Shown here piece by piece: positions 17,801 through 25,814 of a stretch of 44,593 nt of DNA; within the stretch, counting starts at the first letter, position 1, and each line of letters begins with the position of its first letter. Position numbers and translations under genes: made by a program. The DNA lies in NCBI GenBank assembly GCA_946546825.1, contig CAMNOK010000008.1, forward strand, positions 1 through 44,593, in the 5' to 3' direction. The stretch comes from an uncultured bacterium. GTDB lineage: Bacteria > Bacteroidota > Bacteroidia > Bacteroidales > Bacteroidaceae. The notes beneath the pieces were generated by a model, which did no database searches, was not told the origin of the DNA, and was given only the letters and a program-made list of their open reading frames with translations.

Positions 17801-18947
17801 TGGGGCCGTGGAAATCAAGGTGACCGATACCGGCTATGGCATGAGTGCCGAGGCTTGCAAGCGCATCTTTGAGCGGTATTATCAGGCGGGGGGAGAACAT
17901 CAGGCAGAGGGTTCGGGCATAGGTATGTCACTGGCTCAAAGTCTTACCACCCTGCACAAGGGAACCCTCTCCGTAGAGAGCGAGGAGGGCAAGGGCAGTT
18001 GTTTCACCCTGTGTCTGCCCATTTCAGACAGTCTCTCTGATTCTGTGTATGAAGGTCAGGTTGAAGAGCCGGAAGAAGGATACGCCACAGAGGTTCCCAT
18101 TGAGCCTCCGGTGATTGATGACAACAAGCCTACCTTATTGGTGGTTGACGACAATCATGACATCCGACAGTTTGTGGCAGAAACATTCGCAGAGGAGTTC
18201 AACATTGTCCAGGCTGCCAACGGACAGCAGGCACTGGAGGAGGCACGTCGCTACATGCCCTCCATTGTGGTGAGTGATGTGATGATGCCTGTGATGAACG
18301 GTGTGGAGTTCTGCCGACACCTGAAGAGCGAGTTGCAGACCAGCCACATTCCTGTCATCCTGCTGACAGCCAAGGTGGGCATGCGCGAACAGGAGGCAGG
18401 CTACAATGCCGGTGCCGACTCTTACATCCCCAAGCCCTTCACCTCTACGCTCATCCGCAGCCGCGTGTTCAACATTGTGGAACAGCGGCGCATGCTCTCC
18501 GAGATGTTTACAAGCACACGTCAGTTACCTGTCGCGGGTGAGGAAGCCCAGCACATGATCAGCGAGATAGAGCGCAAGCATGAGATGCTCATGGAGTCTA
18601 TCGGAGAGATCGACCGCCGTTTCATCGAGCGCATTTCCAAGTATATCGAGGACAACATCAGTTCAGAGGATGTTGACGTGGGCAATCTGGCACAACAGAT
18701 GAGCATGAGCACCTCTTCCCTCTATCGGAAGCTCAAAGGGTTGACAGGACTTTCACCCAAGGAGTTTATCACCAAGCAGAAGATGACCCATGCCGAGCGG
18801 CTGATGCTCAGAGGAGAGTTGTCTATATCGGAGGTCGGCTACAGCGTAGGCTACAACCAGCTTGCCTCCTTCCGCAAGGCCTTCAAGGACGAGTTCGGAT
18901 TGTTGCCGTCGGAATATCTTGACCGCATCAAGCAACCTTCCGCATAG
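14826..18947 (+). CDS. Hybrid two-component system sensor-regulator (HTCS)
   Basis: A 1373-aa inner-membrane protein that joins a sensor kinase and its response regulator. In order: signal sequence (1-30); a periplasmic sensor built of propeller repeats of the GFIWVSTDDGLNKFD / GNVWIGSNYGLSLY kind (about 40-670); a Y_Y_Y-type Ig-like domain (about 690-780); one transmembrane helix (about 788-812); HisKA with H848 in THELRTPLTL; HATPase with LDNLISNAVKY and DTGYGMS; a receiver with VVDD and phospho-acceptor D1151 in VSDVMMP; and an AraC-type HTH (about 1270-1365). All catalytic residues look intact. HTCS proteins sense oligosaccharides and switch on nearby glycan-use genes. The flanking secreted glycosidases and binding protein are the likely targets. 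Confidence 0.95.
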   Translation: MRPFEHLTLCALRTLSCILCVLSFMGTVHAQSSRAIHWMGAELGLSNNTIQGLAVDKRGFIWVSTDDGLNKFDGNGFRVFRKSKLKTNTLPANELNGLADDATDPLLWIATQRDGLCCYDYDSHRFTTYKHSDDEGSIVDNSITSVFNSRDGNIWLTSYWGGLDCYDKKNRRFVHYNRKTVPSLADQQLWTMAEDADGTLYLGHVSHGFTVLNPHTRKADNYLPSDLPGSIAGTEVRTILCDSYGNVWIGSNYGLSLYNKDTHTFFNFGAVSKTLGSRINDIKQISPHEIWLATNHSYIVVLTVNGKVRQPETVPVRYILVDKTLPSNNMTRINCLLRDRSGNVWGGTREQGLVFLSHCEPLFNTLRYSSDVSIRNRLWSKPADGIGFDSSGRMYVGSHGDGVGIYEQGLFYEDFNKHNGRFDYNYVTNVFCDSQGDLWIGASPQGVHLLRKGEKQPREVQGCSEARFFSESDGMIYAGTSEGVYVINRATAQVVNRFKCDVPYVWAVVTDASNRIWMGTFGGGLYILDNTGKQLRHYITDGGFPSNSVFDICCASDGTVYVATGEGVASFALGQIDRYTLWDETKGLDNDCIHSVIEDRQHNVWMATNNGLSCLLLATGQFINFGNSENVPRTFCDASRAMAPNGWLYFGSSEGICYFNPSYVLGQKEQPRAVITRLMIPLPSTIRNYADSVIYIDGSVSECRLHYTESTFSIEFAAADFALSHQMEFEYCMKGLDDNWHAADDNNRVNFAGLSPGSYVFQLRSRMHNQPWGDSVQELAIIIAPPFWLTWWAKLFYALLVAAIVFTIMFFWKRKMQLETQVNTERQNTERQKLFNEERMTFYTNITHELRTPLTLIIGPLEDMLNAGNLPEKESGRIDLIRKQAQRLLSLVNRMLEFRKVETGNRQLKLSRRDVCQIVSEVYYKYETLNSNPELTFRLHLAPAHLPMLVDAEVLTIILDNLISNAVKYTPSGTITVSLAQHTDASPLPNRSGAVEIKVTDTGYGMSAEACKRIFERYYQAGGEHQAEGSGIGMSLAQSLTTLHKGTLSVESEEGKGSCFTLCLPISDSLSDSVYEGQVEEPEEGYATEVPIEPPVIDDNKPTLLVVDDNHDIRQFVAETFAEEFNIVQAANGQQALEEARRYMPSIVVSDVMMPVMNGVEFCRHLKSELQTSHIPVILLTAKVGMREQEAGYNAGADSYIPKPFTSTLIRSRVFNIVEQRRMLSEMFTSTRQLPVAGEEAQHMISEIERKHEMLMESIGEIDRRFIERISKYIEDNISSEDVDVGNLAQQMSMSTSSLYRKLKGLTGLSPKEFITKQKMTHAERLMLRGELSISEVGYSVGYNQLASFRKAFKDEFGLLPSEYLDRIKQPSA

Positions 18948-18998
18948 TCTTTTTCTTACTTTGAACTTCTAATTCATCGGAAAAGTTCATTCAAAAGG

Positions 18999-19034
18999 GC
19001 ATAGAAATCATGCAGTGCACGATTTCTATGCTTT
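18999..19034 (+). terminator. Terminator after the HTCS gene
   Basis: GCATAGAAATC (18999-19009) pairs with GATTTCTATGC (19021-19031), an 11-bp stem with an 11-nt loop, followed by TTT. It lies 51 nt after the HTCS stop. Confidence 0.7.
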
Positions 19035-19074
19035 GCTGAATGATATAATATCCTATGTACATACGCGTATTTGT

Positions 19075-19082
19075 TATATTTG
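19075..19082 (+). promoter_or_regulatory. -7 box before the large secreted binding protein
   Basis: TATATTTG matches TAnnTTTG and lies 44 nt before the ATG at 19127. No convincing -33 TTTG is seen, which would fit a promoter that needs an activator such as the neighbouring HTCS. Confidence 0.5.
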
Positions 19083-19126
19083 CGCCAGAATTCAATCAAA
19101 TTAACAAATAACTAAAAATCAAGCGT

Positions 19127-22100
19127 ATGAAAAAATTTATTCAACTATTGACAATGATGACTGTCTTCTTCCACATGTCTGCCTTGGCAGATACACAGTG
19201 GACGGGCGCCAGTGAAATTGTTTCCGGCACCAAGTATTACATCGTCAATGTGGAGACGGGTATGTATCTCACCACGCACGATGATGGGAAATACTCCACT
19301 CGTGCCTGCATCGGTACCGTACCTTTTTACATTGCTACCGTAACAGAGAAAGATAATGGCGACTGTTACGAAATCAAATTTGAAAGTGATAGCCGTATAT
19401 TAAAATATGAAAATTCCGGGATTTGGACGGACGGAAGTTCCAGTACTTCTGGTGATAGAAGACGCTTTTATATCACAAAGGTAGGTGACACCAACAACTT
19501 CCGCATCCAAAACAAGCATAAGTCAGGTGATGGCGGCTATCTTGCGCCTGAAAAATCGACAGTGTATTCTAATCTCGTTTATAATAGTACTAATGAGGAT
19601 CTCACCCTCTGGCGCTTTGTGTCGGTTGATGAAATCACAAGCACGATGGAGTCTTCCACTACAGCTTTGAATCCTACAGACATAACTCTGTTATTCCCTA
19701 TTGCCGATTGTCAAAAGATATCCACAGTTCAAAGCCAATGGGATAGCTACAGCTCTAGCAATTGGGATAACAAGTCTGGTGATAATAATCCTGCAAATAT
19801 TGTAGGTGACGAAATTGAGAAATGGAGTGAAAGTGCTAATTTAGGAAATGCTACCCTCTACTATACCAAGAGTGAATTACCCAATGGATTATACCAAGTT
19901 TCTGCCAATATGATGTCTGGTCATACAAGCCATAGGGATGATGCTGAATATGGCGGATTTTATCTTGTTGCCAATGACAATCAGACCGAGGTCAAGACAA
20001 AATATAGAGAAGCTCCCGTATTCAGTGTACAGGTTCTTGTGACAGATGGAACTTTGAAGATTGGTGTAAAACGAGAGTCGTGTAAAAGTACTTGGGTGAT
20101 GGTCGATAATTTCAGTGTGGAGTATATTAAGAGTATGCGCAGTATATTACAAGACGAGATTATCGAAGCTACCACATTGGCTAACTCTGGAGAACTGAGT
20201 GCAACGGATGAGGATGATTTGAGAGCAGCCATTGCTATTGCCCAGACTGCCGCCGATGCAGTAGAATATGATAATGACGTATTGACAAAGGCCTACAATG
20301 CCCTGCTTGCAGCAGAAGCTACTGCCCGCGACGGATGGGGAACGGCTTCTGTGGATAATCCCAAGGAGGTGGATGCTGTGCAGAATGGTGATTTTGAGTC
20401 CTCTTCTGAAGGTTGGAGCAAGAGTAGCAACCTCTCTGGAAACAGAAATAATATCACACGTATCACCGAACAAGACAGCTACGACAATTCCGAAGGTGCT
20501 TTCAGCGGAGAGAAATTTTATGAGACCTGGGGAACATACGGGGATACAGGTTACCTTCAACAGGAGATTTCTGGTCTTCGTACCGGTCTCTATCGGGTTG
20601 ACATCAGTGCATTCGTGAAAGTCATCGCCGATAAGGGCACACAGTTTGTGTTTGCGAATAACGACCGGGTCTTTATCGATTCCAGGAACCCGAAGGCTTA
20701 TCAGATCCTCACATACGTTGAGGACGGCAACCTGAACATCGGTTTCCAACAGACCAATATGCAGAATGACTGGTTCGGTATTGACAATGTAGAACTCTAT
20801 TATGTAGGCACGGATGCCACACCTTATTATAATACAAATAAAGCGAAGGCTGAGGCCGTGCGTGATGGTGCTGACTTTGCCAATGTCAAGGGAACAGAGC
20901 GCTCAGCTCTGACCACTGCCATTGCTGCCACTCCTGCAGACAATGCTGAGAAGATTACAGCTGCACAGGCTCTTGCTACTGCCTGCAACACTGTGGCTGC
21001 CGCACGCTGGGCATACGACCTGCTCGCTAACGAGATTACTCGTGCCACAGCAATTGAAGCTTCTACCACGGCTGCTACTACGGCATGGAATGCCGCTGAC
21101 GCTACGGCAGAGAGCGTGAAGGAAGCCTACAATGCCCTGAACGTTGTAGAGGATGCTGCTCTTTCTGCCAAATATCCTATGGTTATCACTTCTTCCAAAA
21201 TCGGGGCTTGGACAGACTCAAAAATAAAAACCAACAGTGGCCAGCACTGGAAAGGTGGAGATAGTGGTGAAAGTTATCAAGAGTCCAACGGATGGGATGA
21301 TAGCAGTTGGAGCAGCAATCGCACCCAGGCCATTGTGCTGCCAGCTGGAGAATATCTCTTCAAGGTGGCATGCCGCGCATCCGGCAATGCTACTCTTGCC
21401 ATCACGGTGAATGGTGTTACGCAGTATGCACCGCAGAACGGAAGTTCCGGCATAGGTATCAACAGGAGCGGCGAAGCAAGCTTTAATTACAGTGACGATT
21501 TTTCCAATAGTAGTAACGGCTATGGCTGGCAGTGGCGCTACTTCCCCGTTACGTTGGAGGATGAGGGCTATCTGACCATCGACTTCAGCGGCTACAGCAA
21601 CCGCAACCATGAATACTTCTCCATCTGCGACTATACCCTGCTGGCAAAGCCCCAGGAAATCAGTCTGGATGAAGAGGTGACCTACGACTGTTATTCACAG
21701 CATTATAGTAATGTGACCATCAAGCGCACGCTGACCGCTGGAAAGTGGAACACCTTGATATTGCCCTTCGAAGTGACGAGAGCAGAACTGGAAGAGGCCT
21801 TCGGCAAGGGAACACGCGTGGCCGAATATGATGGTATCGACGGTGAGATTGTGAACTTCAAATCGAATACCGGTGACCTTGCTGCCCATACACCCTACTT
21901 GGTGAATCCTGTAGAAGTCAGCGAAGGCAACACCTATACGTTCAACCAGAAATACCTGCCCCTTGCTGAAAGCACTTCTGTGGAAAAAGACAATGTCGAG
22001 TTCGCTGGTAACTACACTGCTTGTGCTTATATTGCAGAGGGTGACTACTTCTTTGGAAGCAACAATACGTTCTACCGTTCAACAGGCATATCAAGGATCA

Positions 22101-22318
22101 ATGCCTACAGGGCATACTTCCACTATACCGGCGGAGGCGAGTTGGCACGCATCAGCAGCTTCACCATCAATGGCGAGACCATTACCGGCATCGACGGATT
22201 AACGGTGAAGGATGAAAGCGTAAAAGATTCCGCATACTATGACCTGCAAGGCCGTAAGGTTGCTCAGCCTCAGAAGGGTCTCTACATTGTGAATGGAAAA
22301 AAAGTTGTGATAAAATAA
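19127..22318 (+). CDS. Large secreted multi-domain protein, probably carbohydrate-binding
   Basis: A 1063-aa exported protein with a signal peptide (MKKFIQLLTMMTVFFHMSALA). Residues about 25-175 look like a ricin-type beta-trefoil (KYYIVNVETGMYL, WRFVSV). Two jelly-roll-like modules follow, each with GLYQVSA or GLYRVDI and ending VDNFSVEYI or IDNVELYYVG. They are separated by Ala-rich helical segments (AYNALLAAEATARDG; AYNALNVVEDAALSA) resembling FIVAR spacers. A further beta-rich module (about 680-850) precedes a C-terminal region and the Prevotella tail YDLQGRKV...GLYIVNGKKVVIK. No glycosidase active site was recognised. A binding or scaffold role at the cell surface is inferred from architecture and from its place between the HTCS and a GH95 enzyme. 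Confidence 0.7.
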   Translation: MKKFIQLLTMMTVFFHMSALADTQWTGASEIVSGTKYYIVNVETGMYLTTHDDGKYSTRACIGTVPFYIATVTEKDNGDCYEIKFESDSRILKYENSGIWTDGSSSTSGDRRRFYITKVGDTNNFRIQNKHKSGDGGYLAPEKSTVYSNLVYNSTNEDLTLWRFVSVDEITSTMESSTTALNPTDITLLFPIADCQKISTVQSQWDSYSSSNWDNKSGDNNPANIVGDEIEKWSESANLGNATLYYTKSELPNGLYQVSANMMSGHTSHRDDAEYGGFYLVANDNQTEVKTKYREAPVFSVQVLVTDGTLKIGVKRESCKSTWVMVDNFSVEYIKSMRSILQDEIIEATTLANSGELSATDEDDLRAAIAIAQTAADAVEYDNDVLTKAYNALLAAEATARDGWGTASVDNPKEVDAVQNGDFESSSEGWSKSSNLSGNRNNITRITEQDSYDNSEGAFSGEKFYETWGTYGDTGYLQQEISGLRTGLYRVDISAFVKVIADKGTQFVFANNDRVFIDSRNPKAYQILTYVEDGNLNIGFQQTNMQNDWFGIDNVELYYVGTDATPYYNTNKAKAEAVRDGADFANVKGTERSALTTAIAATPADNAEKITAAQALATACNTVAAARWAYDLLANEITRATAIEASTTAATTAWNAADATAESVKEAYNALNVVEDAALSAKYPMVITSSKIGAWTDSKIKTNSGQHWKGGDSGESYQESNGWDDSSWSSNRTQAIVLPAGEYLFKVACRASGNATLAITVNGVTQYAPQNGSSGIGINRSGEASFNYSDDFSNSSNGYGWQWRYFPVTLEDEGYLTIDFSGYSNRNHEYFSICDYTLLAKPQEISLDEEVTYDCYSQHYSNVTIKRTLTAGKWNTLILPFEVTRAELEEAFGKGTRVAEYDGIDGEIVNFKSNTGDLAAHTPYLVNPVEVSEGNTYTFNQKYLPLAESTSVEKDNVEFAGNYTACAYIAEGDYFFGSNNTFYRSTGISRINAYRAYFHYTGGGELARISSFTINGETITGIDGLTVKDESVKDSAYYDLQGRKVAQPQKGLYIVNGKKVVIK

Positions 22319-22331
22319 AAACTCTGTAAAT

Positions 22332-22508
22332 ATGAAAAGACATTATATTTGCCCCCAGTGCCTGATGATGGGCATAAGGATAGGATCCATCTTGGCAGCC
22401 TCATATAGGGTGAATAACATCTTGGGTGATGATATCACCAATGAGGGAGACGATACCGAAGGCCAATGGGCCAGTGCCAGAAACAGCAGTCTATGGGATG
22501 AAGAATAA
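22332..22508 (+). CDS. 58-aa peptide, Prevotella short acidic-tail type
   Basis: An open frame too short for the ORF track: MKRHYICPQCLMMGIRIGS, then ILAASYRVNN, an acidic glycine-rich stretch, and the ending SSLWDEE. It starts 13 nt after the preceding stop and lies upstream of a terminator. The layout (Lys/Arg-rich start with YICP, a short hydrophobic patch ending AAS, an acidic tail ending in W and D/E) resembles short peptides I recall as common in Prevotella genomes, but no function is known to me. Codon use is ordinary. A chance ORF is possible but less likely given the structure. Confidence 0.6.
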   Translation: MKRHYICPQCLMMGIRIGSILAASYRVNNILGDDITNEGDDTEGQWASARNSSLWDEE

Positions 22509-22557
22509 CGTATTTTACGTTCATCTATGAATCATTTGAAGTTAGTTGTTATGATTG

Positions 22558-22592
22558 CCTCGCCTTCCTGTGTATAGGAAGGCGGGGATTTT
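22558..22592 (+). terminator. Terminator between the 58-aa peptide gene and the GH95 gene
   Basis: CCTCGCCTTCCT (22558-22569) pairs with AGGAAGGCGGGG (22576-22587) through a 6-nt loop, with one G-T wobble, and is followed by ATTTT. It should isolate the binding-protein transcript from the GH95 gene, which would then need its own promoter; none is evident. Confidence 0.75.
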
Positions 22593-22650
22593 CCCTATCT
22601 GCTACGATATGACAACACTCCGTGGACTGTCAAGGTAACAAAACCAGAAA

Positions 22651-25600
22651 ATGATGAAACGGAAATTGTTATTAACAAACCTGTTATTTATGGTTATCAA
22701 TCTGACATCCAGCGCACAGACACTGCCCGTGTTCAGTGACCTCGGAAACGAGACCTGGTATTATTTGCGCTTCCGGAGAGGAGGAGCAGTGGTACAGGAC
22801 ATGGGAGAGGGTGAGCAAGCGCTTACAAAGACCATCAACAAGGGGCAACCGTCACAGCTGTGGAAACTGGTCGGCACACCAGAGTCGTTTGAACTCGTCA
22901 GTCAGGACGGACGCTACCTTTATTATAACAGCGACTCCTGGAGCAATGACGGACGCTTTAAGACTGCCAGCGGGAAAAAAGGGAAGTTCACAATGGTTAG
23001 CTCAACATCCGCTTATACCCCCGCATGGGAAATCCAAACTCTTCAGACTCCAGGCAAGTCGCTCAACCAATGGGGCGGCTATGGTTCGGACTATGAGTTG
23101 GGAGCATGGGATGCTGGTGACGTGAACAATCCGCTGGCCTTTGTCCTTGAAGAGGACTTCGGCGGCATCAACCACCGACCGGCAAGCGTGGATGAATACA
23201 TCTACAAGCCGCATCTCGACTATCGTCCTGAGCACAAACAAACACTCTGGTACACCCTGCCCGTGACCGCACAGCACTGTGATGACCCCTGGATGGACTA
23301 TGCGCTGCCGATAGGCAACGGGCAGCTCGGTGCCATGGTCTTTGGAGGTATCCGCCGTGAGATGGTGCAGTTCAATGAGAAAACCCTCTGGGAAGGGTCT
23401 TCTGACGAGAGGGGAGCCTACCAGAGCTTCGGTTATCTCTACATGGACGACTTGACCGACATGTTCTCTGCTACGAGTGCGGAGAAGCCCGTCCGAAACT
23501 ATTTCCGGAACCTCGACTTGGAAACGGCAACGGCAAACGCATCATGGACAAGTCCCGACGAAGAGGTGACCTACACCCGAGAATACATCGCAAGCAATCC
23601 CGACCGCTGCATAGCCATTCATCTCAAGGCATCGGCCCCAGGATGCATCAGCCAACACATATTCTTATATAACCAGCATGAGAACGGTGCCGTCTATGCC
23701 GATGGAGAGGGAATGTTCTGCGGGGTGCTTGCCAAGCTGAGCTACTGTGCCCGGCTCAAGGTGATTCCCACTGGTGGCACGATGAAGACCCGCGATGACG
23801 GTATCTATGTGGAGAATGCCGACGAGGTATTGGTATTGCTCACGGCTGCCACTGATTTCTCGCCGACCATCCTCGGATATGTTGATACTTCCATGGACTT
23901 GAAGGCAGAGACCAAGGCCCGGGTGCAGAATGCTGCAGAACTGGGATGGGAGGAACTCTATAGCCGTCATGAAGCGGATTATCAAGCGCTCTTCGGGCGT
24001 GTCAACTTTGAAATCAACGGTTCTGTGAACGACTATCCCACCAACGTGCTGCTCAACCTCTACAACAAGAACTACAATAAGGCAAAGTTCCGTATGTTGG
24101 AAGAGTTGTATTTCCACTACGGCCGCTACTTGCTGATTGCTTCTTCCCGAGGTGTTGACATGCCCAACAACCTGCAGGGTATATGGAACCACAGCAACAG
24201 TCCTGCGTGGCAATGCGACATGCATGGAAACATCAATGTGCAGATGAACTACTGGCCGGCAGAGGTGACCAACCTGTCAGAGACGCACGATGCCTTCCTC
24301 AACTACATCTACAACATGGCAATGGTGCAACCCCAGTGGCGCTCGTATGTGAAAGACCGCTGCGGACAGACCGAGGGATGGGTTTGCTTCACAGAGAACA
24401 ACCTGTTCGGACATTGCACCTGGTGGCACAACGACTACTGCGAAGCCAATGCTTGGGACTGCTCACACCTCTGGCAGCACTACCGCTATACGCTCGACCG
24501 CGACTTCCTGCAGCACAAGGCGCTGCCCGTGATGATTAGCTGCTGCAGATTCTGGCTGCAGAGACTGGTGAAGGCCTCAGACGGAACCTACGAGTGTCCC
24601 AACGAGTGGTCGCCTGAGCACGGACCGTCGGAGAATGCCACGGCTCATTCCCAGCAGATTGTCTGGGACCTGTTCAACACCACCCTGCAGGGCATAGACA
24701 TCATCGGGGCAGAAGAGGCAGGAGCAGACAATGCCTTTATGGAGAAGATGAACCAGGTGTTCCCTCTTCTCGACAAAGGTCTGCACAGGGAAACCTATTA
24801 CGGAAACTTCGGAAGCCCGAGATACGGTGTGGAATACGGTGACGAGATCCTTCGGGAATGGAAATATACAGATTTCGTCTCTGGCAACGGAGGTGAGAGC
24901 AACCACCGCCATCTCTCACACCTCATGGCGCTCTATCCCCTGAACAACATTCCAAATTCTTCGGAGTATTTCCAACCGGCCGTGCGGGCGTTGCGGCTGC
25001 GCGGACTACAGAGCCAGGGATGGTCCATGGGATGGAAGATGAACCTCTATGCCCGGGCCTTGAGCGGCGAGGATTGTGCCGAGTTGTTCAAACTGGCTTT
25101 CCGCCACTCCTCAGACTATGTCATCAACATGTCATCGGAAGCCGGCGGTGTGTATTATAACTTGTTCGACTCCCATTCGCCGTTCCAGATAGACGGAAAC
25201 TTCGGCGTGTGTGCAGGCATGGCTGAGATGCTGCTGCAGAGCCATACCGACACCCTGCAGCTGCTGCCGGCATTACCTGCCATCTGGAAAAGCGGAATGA
25301 TGACGGGTCTGAAGGCAGTCGGCAATTTTGAGGTGGATCAATATTGGGAGGACATGGAACTGCAAAAAGTGGTGATACGCTCAGGAAGCGGTAGGGACTG
25401 TCACGTCAACTATCCCAATATCGCCTTGGCAAGTGTCACGGACGAGTTCGGCCGACCAGTAGGATTCAGCAAGTCAGGGAACGATGTCATCCACTTCCCC
25501 ACGACTGTCGGTGGCAGGTATATCATCCTCGCCGGAGGAGTTACGGACAAGGTTGACGTGCCGAGGCAGTCGGATATCATGATCGGATTCAATGGTCGTC

Positions 25601-25773
25601 AGGTCAGCGTGCAAGGCATCCAGGTCAGGCAGATGTCGGTCTATTCCACAAACGGTATCAGGGTAGCGACATCCACCGCTCCTGTCATCACCATGCCGCA
25701 GACAAAGGGTGTCTATGTGGACAAGGTGCTGACGGAACAGGGAGACACCATGGTGAAGGTCATAGCGATGTAA
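22651..25773 (+). CDS. Secreted GH95 alpha-L-fucosidase-type glycosidase
   Basis: A 1040-aa exported inverting glycosidase that removes terminal alpha-1,2-L-fucose (some GH95 members take alpha-L-galactose). A signal peptide (to about residue 23, ending SSAQ) is followed by a beta-trefoil-like domain (about 28-165) and the GH95 core. The catalytic set is visible: N527 and N529 in NINVQMNYWPAE, the acid E656 in EWSPEHGP, and D848 in QIDGNFG, corresponding to N421/N423/E566/D766 of Bifidobacterium AfcA. Other family segments are PIGNGQLGAMVFGG, NEKTLWEG and SRGVDMPNNLQGIWN. The C-terminus has a degenerate version of the Prevotella tail. The start could be either of two adjacent ATGs. The phosphoesterase gene follows 41 nt later. 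Confidence 0.92.
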   Translation: MMKRKLLLTNLLFMVINLTSSAQTLPVFSDLGNETWYYLRFRRGGAVVQDMGEGEQALTKTINKGQPSQLWKLVGTPESFELVSQDGRYLYYNSDSWSNDGRFKTASGKKGKFTMVSSTSAYTPAWEIQTLQTPGKSLNQWGGYGSDYELGAWDAGDVNNPLAFVLEEDFGGINHRPASVDEYIYKPHLDYRPEHKQTLWYTLPVTAQHCDDPWMDYALPIGNGQLGAMVFGGIRREMVQFNEKTLWEGSSDERGAYQSFGYLYMDDLTDMFSATSAEKPVRNYFRNLDLETATANASWTSPDEEVTYTREYIASNPDRCIAIHLKASAPGCISQHIFLYNQHENGAVYADGEGMFCGVLAKLSYCARLKVIPTGGTMKTRDDGIYVENADEVLVLLTAATDFSPTILGYVDTSMDLKAETKARVQNAAELGWEELYSRHEADYQALFGRVNFEINGSVNDYPTNVLLNLYNKNYNKAKFRMLEELYFHYGRYLLIASSRGVDMPNNLQGIWNHSNSPAWQCDMHGNINVQMNYWPAEVTNLSETHDAFLNYIYNMAMVQPQWRSYVKDRCGQTEGWVCFTENNLFGHCTWWHNDYCEANAWDCSHLWQHYRYTLDRDFLQHKALPVMISCCRFWLQRLVKASDGTYECPNEWSPEHGPSENATAHSQQIVWDLFNTTLQGIDIIGAEEAGADNAFMEKMNQVFPLLDKGLHRETYYGNFGSPRYGVEYGDEILREWKYTDFVSGNGGESNHRHLSHLMALYPLNNIPNSSEYFQPAVRALRLRGLQSQGWSMGWKMNLYARALSGEDCAELFKLAFRHSSDYVINMSSEAGGVYYNLFDSHSPFQIDGNFGVCAGMAEMLLQSHTDTLQLLPALPAIWKSGMMTGLKAVGNFEVDQYWEDMELQKVVIRSGSGRDCHVNYPNIALASVTDEFGRPVGFSKSGNDVIHFPTTVGGRYIILAGGVTDKVDVPRQSDIMIGFNGRQVSVQGIQVRQMSVYSTNGIRVATSTAPVITMPQTKGVYVDKVLTEQGDTMVKVIAM

Positions 25774-25814
25774 TCATTATAGAAAGGCAAAGAAAATTGG
25801 AAAAAGGAATAGTA

